Assembly: GCA_029961685.1 (NCBI GenBank)
Contig: JARWKL010000001.1
Span: 56,508,062-56,572,061, forward strand
Direction: 5' to 3'
DNA: 64,000 nt
Origin: Aristolochia californica
Taxonomy: Eukaryota; Streptophyta; Magnoliopsida; Piperales; Aristolochiaceae
Below are positions 57,234 to 64,000 of this stretch, in pieces; the stretch's first letter is position 1; the number at the start of each line of letters is the position of its first letter. The position numbers and the translations under genes are program-made. The notes beneath the pieces are model-generated. The model saw only the letters and a program-made list of their open reading frames with translations. It was not told where the DNA came from and made no database searches.

Positions 57234-60060
57234 GTCATTTTGTTAAGTGCTTATTTATGTTGTTAAGTTTGATAAGAAAGTTAAAACCCTTCCCAAATTA
57301 CATGATAGGAAAACTAAGTACAAAATTGTCTTGAGTTAATTCAAACATGCTAAGGGTGCTCAACAACTCCTACTTATATTCAACTCAACTACTTAAAAAA
57401 AAACTACTAGATAAACAATTGTACATGCTTAATATTTGATGGCTGATTATAATTTACCAAATAAATTACTAATTATATTATTATGCTTGTTAAACATTAA
57501 AATTGTTAATTTATTTAATAAATTTTAATTTATTCACTATTTGTTTTTAAATTAGTTAATTATTATTTTATATAATTGTTTATAAATGTTAATTGACTTA
57601 CGTATATACTATCATCTATTTATGACGATTTGCAATAACAATTTATAATTAATACTAATATTTTTATGACAAGTAATAATAACTAACTTGAGACATATTA
57701 TCAATTAATTTGACAATTTCACACAGTTAATTAATTAATTTAACTTAACACAAATCATTCAAGTCCTTAAAAGAAATTGAATTTAATTCAATCTCACGAA
57801 ATGATATCAAAATCAACAAATAAATATACTTTAAGTAACATAAGTACTTAAGTATTTATTTAACCTAATTAATTATAATCATCATAAGTAATGCTCATTA
57901 CTTAAAAGTTGAGCATAACTAATGAACATGAAAAATTCAAACTTGCAAAGTTTTTCTCACTAACAAAAATTTATAAGGATAAATATTTTGTTGTCTTTTA
58001 GTATTTACACAAGAAGACCTAATTTGAATAAGGGATCTATTCGAAAACTATTGTTTAAGTTATCAAAACAATTGAATGTGAAGCAAATGAGAGATGTAAG
58101 AATGGCAAAAATAGGGAAAAAAACAAATATGAGGGGTGGGAGTAGGTCTTCTCTGCTTGAGAGAAACCCTAGATTTTGTAGGAAATTGAGTAAGACATGA
58201 GGCTACTCATGCCTCGATCACACCATAATTTTTTTATATCTCACTTGTACTCATTTTCTAGCATGAGGTATTCAACTTCCTCAATTCTCCATGCCCCCTA
58301 AACTGTCTAGCCCCCTTGAAATTTAGAACATTCAACCGACAAGTGATATGTGTAGTAATCTGGATCTGAATACGAAACTAGACGAAATAATTGATCAAAA
58401 CTCAAATCATCCAACTAAAGTATTTAAATAAGTAAGAAAGTAAATGTAGATACTCAGCTTACTTGAAAAAGTGTGAGAGCTCTGAAATTCAATTTTGGTC
58501 CACTGTTACAGTTGAATTGCGAGGTTTGGTCAACATTGCTAGCGAAGCTCCACGCTACAACGGACCTCACGCTACAATGTATGAAGTAAGGAGCTAGATG
58601 AGGAGGGGAGGGTGAGGGGAAGGGTGCACAAGGACTGAAATTCCTCCTATTTCGTTTATCAAATAAGTTCAAAGCTATCATGTAACTCAAATCATCCAAG
58701 TAAAGTATTTAATAATTATGAAAAAAATGTAGATATTTAGCTTGCTTGAAAACTCAAGTTGAAGACCTCAATTCTTCAATTTCAAAGTTTGGGATAAAAG
58801 GATCACTAAGTGTGGATGGGAGACACTTCAATTTTTGTATCTTAGATTATTTTTTAAGCTAGAGAAGTCTTGGGTATTTATAAGTTTGAAATCCAATTCA
58901 AAAAACTAGTTGTTACTAGTTTACAACCTTATTTCTAGCTCTTGCCAAAAACTCAATAACTAAAATTCAAAAAAATATGAAGAAATACTAAAAATAGACT
59001 ATTTATGCTCCTTATCATTTTGGTATAACACTTATAGAAATTGGAAGTTTGGTGTCAAAGATGTTGCTTCTTGATATACTTGAAATTCCATATCTAGAAC
59101 ATGGGGTTGAGTCCTTTGTTATGGGATCAAATCCATTTGCTTGGATGACTCTTTTAAGATTCGAGTTTACCTTCTATTTCCCTATAGGGGTCAACTCTTT
59201 TTTGCTGCGAATGAACCCTATACCTTGGTTTCTCCTAGTTGTCCCCTTAATTAAATCCTAACTTACTACAAGTCAGATTTTACCCTTTGTAGCTTGAAGC
59301 TAAGTGGATGGATTCAACTCCTTCTCATGGTGTTGACACCTACTCTAACTTGAGATATTCTCTGGAGATTTGAATATTTTGAGCTTTTGTGTTTTGCTTC
59401 TTGTGCATGTGTTGGACTCCATATGGGTGTGCTTGACTCCATATGAGTATGTTCGTGACTCATTTTTTCAACCATTCTTTGTAACAATCTTTTGAACTTC
59501 TTTTTCAATAATTGTTAATTGTATTCAGCTCCAGGGACATGTGCTTGACTCCATTCATCATGAGCTCGACTTCATCAACTTTTCAATCGTTCCTTGTAAC
59601 GAACTTTTGAACTTATTTTTTATTGGTTTATGACTGTATTTAGGTCCAGGGACAATTGTTGGACTCCATCGATCATGTGCTTGACTGCATCACTTTATGG
59701 TTGAGTTACACAATGTGATATTTATTTTTGTGATCTTTTACAACTTCATGTACTCGACCCCTTTTTTGTGGAGTCAATTCATTTTTTAGAAATTCATACT
59801 TTTTGTACACTTAGAACAAAAAATATTAATAGCCTATATTTGTTATCATCAAAATCTTGGGTTATGGAGAATGCTTTGAGCTTCTTCGTCCTCAAAATTT
59901 TAACAGTTAATAACAACTATATTAAAAATGACTTGCAATGGGATGATGAGTGGCGGTGCACGGTGGAGAGTCGCGACATGTGGCATGGTAGAGTAGACAA
60001 TAGAGAAGCAAAATGGTTCAAAGCCAAGCACTGGTTGTTGCAGCGGAAGCTAGTGGGAGT
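57234..60060. other. Intergenic; AT-rich then repeat-like
   Basis: 57.35-57.95 kb is extremely AT-rich. 58.9-59.8 kb shares inverted phrases ('gactccatatg', 'ctagctcttg') with 14.6-15.3 kb. No gene was recognised; frames at 57988-58200, 58454-58699 and 59049-59261 have no motifs. Confidence 0.4.
58401..58755. repeat. Direct repeat of about 70 bp, 285 bp apart
   Basis: 'ctcaaatcatccaa.taaagt' occurs at 58401 and 58686, and both copies run on to 'atgtagatac/t...agctt.cttgaaaa' with indels. Confidence 0.75.
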
Positions 60061-60159
60061 GTAGTTGGGAGAAATTAGGGGAAGCAAAGCTGCACTAGGA
60101 AGAAAAATGCAAGGAGAAGTATTCGAGCATAAAACCCTAATAGAACTATAACATAAAAA

Positions 60160-60480
60160 TTAGAAATTCTTTTTTACAATTTTTGGAAATTGTAACAACG
60201 AATTTGAAAATTTGCTACAATAGTTTTCATAAATTTTTTCAACAAATTTCTAAATTCACTACAAAAGTTTAAAACCTATAATAGTAAGTTTTGAACTTTG
60301 CTGGCAAAAATGTTTTATTCCAGTGAATTTCAAATTTTGTTGTTACAAATTTTTAAGATATTTTTCAAAAAAAAAAAAAATTGTTCCAATGAGAAAAATA
60401 ATTTGTTGGGAAAATGTTTCGTGTGAAACTATTTCCCTAGTGAAAAATGAAATTTATTGGTAGAGTTTAGACTCTAGCAA
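60160..60480. repeat. Inverted-repeat-rich segment like that at 41.2 kb
   Basis: It contains variants of caacgaattt, aaatttgttgt and ttcaacaaatt, similar to the segment next to the possible CACTA-like relic. It may be a second, short non-autonomous copy. No TIR or target duplication is clear. Confidence 0.35.
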
Positions 60481-62169
60481 TGGGTATATTAGCATTTGTT
60501 AAGGTTGTTCATATTTGATTCAACATTTGCACATTGAGTGTTTGTTTCATTGACTTCCACTCAAAACTAGTCTTTTAGCCCTTTTTTAAGCATTTCATTT
60601 TCAAATCTTATTACACATTCTAGCATGTTGGGCATTTGAAGAGGATTTTGTGTAAGTATCTACATACATTTACTTTGAAACCTATTGATTATACCCAGTT
60701 GAGTACATTGAACTAGTGTTGTTTTCATTTTGAAATCACTCATTGAAGTTACTACACATGGGTAGTACTTTAAAATCATTTATTTGAGTTGCTTTGTGTG
60801 TTTTCCCCCAATTTGAAAAAAACCAATCTAAGATTTTGAAATTATGTCATTAAGGACTATTTGAATTGTTGTTACACAGAGTAACTAATTAGGATTGGTG
60901 TACTATATTTGTGTTTGACTACTACATAAACTACTACATATTCCTTTTGAAGAGGGTGTAGTGATAAAGCATAAATAAGCAAACTTTCAAGCACTTAGTA
61001 AGCTTGTATAGGAAAGACCGTCCTAACCACTAGTTGATTGAGGAAAGGGTTGAGGTTGAAAAGTTATATTTGCAATTGTGTTAGACCTTGTGTAAGCATG
61101 TGGTACTGACAATCCCTATGTAGGTCTAGGCTAGTGTACTAAGTGAATTGTTGTGAATCCTTGTGTCGGTCTATGTTTGTGTAGCCTAGTTAGTCATTGG
61201 AAACTCCCTTTGTGGGTCTATGATATGTGGTTAATGTATTGCTATAAATCTATGTGAGAGAGTGCTTTAGAAATTAGTTGCAGTTAATTGAGTAACATAA
61301 ATCCCTATGTAGATGACATTTTAATTAGCCATAGAGGCAATTTGATGTAAGTGCCACTTAATAACCCTAATATATTAGAATTATAGGTGTAAAACAACTT
61401 AGAGAGTGGACTAGCCATATGAAGATGGACCATTATAAACCCTTTATATTTATTGTGTGTTTGCTTTTGCATGTACTTTGATTATTTGTGTGTGTACTTG
61501 GATTATTAAATTTTCATTTCACATAGAAACATATGAAAGAGTGAACACATATTTAGGATTAAAGATTAAAAGAAGTAAAAAATAACAATAAAATTTAACA
61601 AACCTATTTCACCTCCCCCCCCCCCCCCCTCTAGGTTTGTTTCTCACTTGACCTAACATCTTATAGCCCATAAATAAGAATTTAAATTTGACACTAGACT
61701 ACATGATACATATTCACTCCCATCTAGGTTTGAACTTCACAAGAAAAACTGAGATTTGTTGCCTCTTTCTTTACTATCTTTGCTGCAAATTTTCCATTGT
61801 TGAAGCTAAATGGTTTTCATCACTTTCTTCTCAAACAGACATAGCCTTCCTACTTTCAATCAGATCGGGATTAACCTATTGAGCTCTATGTTATTGCAAT
61901 GTTGTTGCAAACCTTAAGACTGATTGAGAAGACAATGCTTCCTTCTATTTTACTTTGGTGGTCATTTGAAACACATCATAACCCAGAGTTCTCTAGACAA
62001 ATCACAGAGGGAGGTTGGGAGGGGCTCTAACCTGTCCTTTCTCGTCTGACAAGGTTATCTCATCCGTGTGGAAAAGAGGGTGGGGATGATGTCGGCCACC
62101 CTCCAACCTTGTAAAAAGGGAGGGGAGGGCAACAGGAGAGAGGAGGGAGGAGGGCTCTACCCTTTCCAA
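60481..62169. other. Intergenic; retrotransposon leader-like sequence near 61.6 kb
   Basis: 61060-61320 repeats phrases of the type 'aatccctatgtaggtcta'. 61600-61665 reads 'cctatttcacctcc', a C run, and 'tctaggtttgtttctcac', then 'gacctaaca', a pattern often found in plant retrotransposon leaders. No protein relic is attached. The C run (about 17) may be length-unstable. Confidence 0.35.
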
Positions 62170-64000
62170 CTAGACACCAAAGTTGCACTTTTCAACGACA
62201 TCCATATCAGAATCAACAAACTTTGCCCACAATGGTCGAAACTGGGGCATAGCTATATCAAGCCACGGCTTCATATTGCCATTGAAATGCACGACCGCAG
62301 CATTCTGTATCTCTTCCATGCTTATGCTTGGGTTATATCCGAGCCCGAGAACATGCCAAGATTTATCCAAAGGCTTTGTAGTGGAGTAAAACGTGATAAG
62401 ACCTGGTGGCAGCGTCCCTAATTTCCACAGGGTCCGGTTATCATTCTGCAATTGAAAGAGTATATTTCCGTTAGAAACAGACACATGGCATATGAGAATA
62501 AATAGTATATTCGACAAAAAATTAAACAACACATCATCAATTGAAAACATCTAAAATGAAGATATGACAAATTGATAAAGTTTTTGTTTAAATTAAGCAT
62601 GCAAATTCCTGAAGGACAGGGAAAATCTACAGACAGCCGTTGGAGAAACAATGCTCCGCCCAGCAGAAAGTTCAGCACTAAGTATGAATCCATGAAGGTT
62701 GAAGAGAGAGAACATTGAAATAGAAGTGTGCAAAACTAGGAAAGAAAAAATGGAAGAAATGAAAAAGTAGAGAGAATTTAGTAGTATTGATAGAGGATAA
62801 AGAAAAAAGAAAGTCATTTGCTTTTTTTCAAGCATATTCTAACGGCACAGATGAGTAGGATCTTCTTGATCTCCATTACAGCACAACGAGAAGTAGAGAA
62901 TGGCAATTATGGTATGAATGGACCTAGCAAATAATGAACTGAAGAGAGGTAAGCTACAAAATAGAAGAATTCATCAAACACTGCCAACGACTAGGAACTA
63001 GCCTATTACAGAGGGAAATAGATGACCATCTAAACAGCATCAACAGTCCTGTGATAAGGTTTTTTTGCTTTTCCTGTAATTTTCATTACATACTGCTAGA
63101 ATTATCACATGATCTACAATGCTTGAACCGAAGACCTGACAATAAGAAATCCACCCATGCAGCAATTGAGCCAAAGGTACGATCCATTTATAAATTTAAA
63201 AAAACCTAGACTGAAGTCCACTTTTATGCAACCAAGCTTTCGAAAAGATAGAAACAATTTACATTTAGTATCACCTTTCTCAAAATAAATAAATAAATGA
63301 AACAGAAACAGAAAATGAAAACAAAAAGAAAAAGTTCAATTACATTTCTGATCCATCTTTACATTATTCATATGTCTAGAAATTTTGGATAAGAATGTTT
63401 TGGTGAACATGAATCATGGTTGGCTGAAAAATTGTGGTGACATTGTTGGTATGAATCACATACCAGGTGATATGTATCAGATTTTGAGGTGTCCACTATG
63501 ATATGTATAGGCAGATTTAGGATGCTACTCAGTCCTGTACCACCATTATCCATGATGCAAGTGTCTTCAGACATAATATACTAGTGACAATATTGACCAC
63601 TTGCAAAACAAGTAATCACATGCAACAAAAGCTCAATTATAAAATTAATGCTACAAGTGAAAACCTTGCTCTAGTTGGTCAGTGAAAATCCATACTTCGT
63701 CAGTGTAATGAAGAGTTTTAGTTAGATACTTTGAAAGAGGATTACAAAGGCTTAAAGGTTTACCTTCTCTTGCCAGTAATGGTACTCCTCTGTACACTTT
63801 TGCTTCCTCCATGCATCAAGATCAAAGAAGTTCATTCCATAAGCCCATGCACATGCTTTTGGGTCAAACCGCTCTCTGATAAGTGGGTGTGAGAAATTCA
63901 TATACTGCCAATACCTATGAAATGATCCAAAACAAGTTTCCACTGCTCCATTGACCTTGCCATCCATATCAATCTTCCAAAGCCCTGTCAAATCCTTCTG
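62170..64000 (-). CDS. GAUT-family (GT8) galacturonosyltransferase, 3' end only
   Basis: Two exons are in the window: one from 63764 to beyond the right edge, and the last, 62170-62445, joined at QEK|NDNRT with GT-AG borders over a 1318-base intron. Together they give the C-terminal 170 residues. These read LTGLWKIDMDGKVNGAVETC, GSFHRYWQYMNFSHP, DPKACAWAYGMNFFDLDAW, TLWKLGTLPPGLITFY, WHVLGLGYNP and finally VVHFNGNMKPW, which are GAUT signatures. The H-x-x-G-x-x-K-P-W block is the conserved C-terminal nucleotide-sugar-site motif of GT8 enzymes. The DxD block is off-window. GAUTs are Golgi type II membrane proteins that add galacturonic acid from UDP-GalA to pectin. The sequence looks closest to the GAUT8/9 branch, but the subgroup is uncertain. 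Confidence 0.93.

Noticed and set aside
62068..62421. 117-codon plus-strand frame over the GAUT last exon
   Set aside because: Antisense of a strongly conserved GT8 exon.
1..64000. tRNA, rRNA or miRNA genes
   Set aside because: I looked for tRNA A/B-box pairs and known miRNA strings and saw none that I could support. A covariance-model scan would be decisive.
1..64000. A co-regulated gene cluster or novel system
   Set aside because: The seven genes belong to unrelated, well-known plant families, face both directions and are separated by TE debris; nothing suggests a joint function.

Overview
The window is plant nuclear DNA from a flowering plant, most likely a dicot. The evidence is intron-rich genes with GT-AG splicing, plant-specific protein families, an AT-rich background, and Ty1/copia retrotransposon debris between genes. 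Nothing points to a bacterial or organellar origin. I cannot name the species.

Six protein-coding genes could be resolved by splicing exons by eye; their exon coordinates are in the evidence fields. From left to right they are: a small secreted-peptide candidate (minus, 1237-1560); a GDT1-like/UPF0016 cation transporter of the PML3 type (minus, 7313-12704, 9 exons, 298 aa); a ZFN1-type protein with five CCCH zinc fingers (minus, 17816-23488, 7 coding exons, 459 aa); a G3BP-like NTF2/RRM/RGG protein (minus, 28436-34411, 9 coding exons, 470 aa); a NIPA-type magnesium transporter (plus, 36583-40707, 8 exons, 320 aa); and a type-C response regulator (plus, 49970-50502, 2 coding exons, 145 aa). 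The 3' end of a seventh gene, a GAUT-family galacturonosyltransferase, enters from the right edge (minus, 62170-64000). The genes have unrelated jobs: Golgi/secretory cation balance, RNA binding, stress-granule-type RNA regulation, Mg2+ transport, phosphorelay signalling and pectin synthesis. They form an ordinary gene neighbourhood, not a pathway cluster.

The rest is repeat-derived or featureless. Copia pol relics lie at 3.8-4.3 kb (plus) and 5.15-6.53 kb (minus), and a gag relic at 45.9-46.1 kb (minus). A fairly long but broken copia element with a 3' LTR occupies 53.1-57.2 kb (plus). One LTR family recurs as a solo LTR inside a G3BP intron, a partial LTR at 46.3 kb and LTR edges at 4.1-4.3 kb. 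A short LTR with a primer-binding site lies at 25.4 kb. A poly(A)-tailed insertion with a 12-bp target-site duplication sits in a ZFN intron. A possible CACTA-like relic and nested tandem duplications fill 41-44 kb. Several direct duplications of 50-120 bp, microsatellites, poly(C) runs and a short interstitial telomere-type tract are also present.

I found no convincing new biological system. The most useful second looks are the intronic TE insertions, the GC-AG intron of the G3BP gene, the secreted-peptide candidate, the GC-rich island at 26.7-27.3 kb without a recognised gene, and the dispersed families of unassigned repeats.
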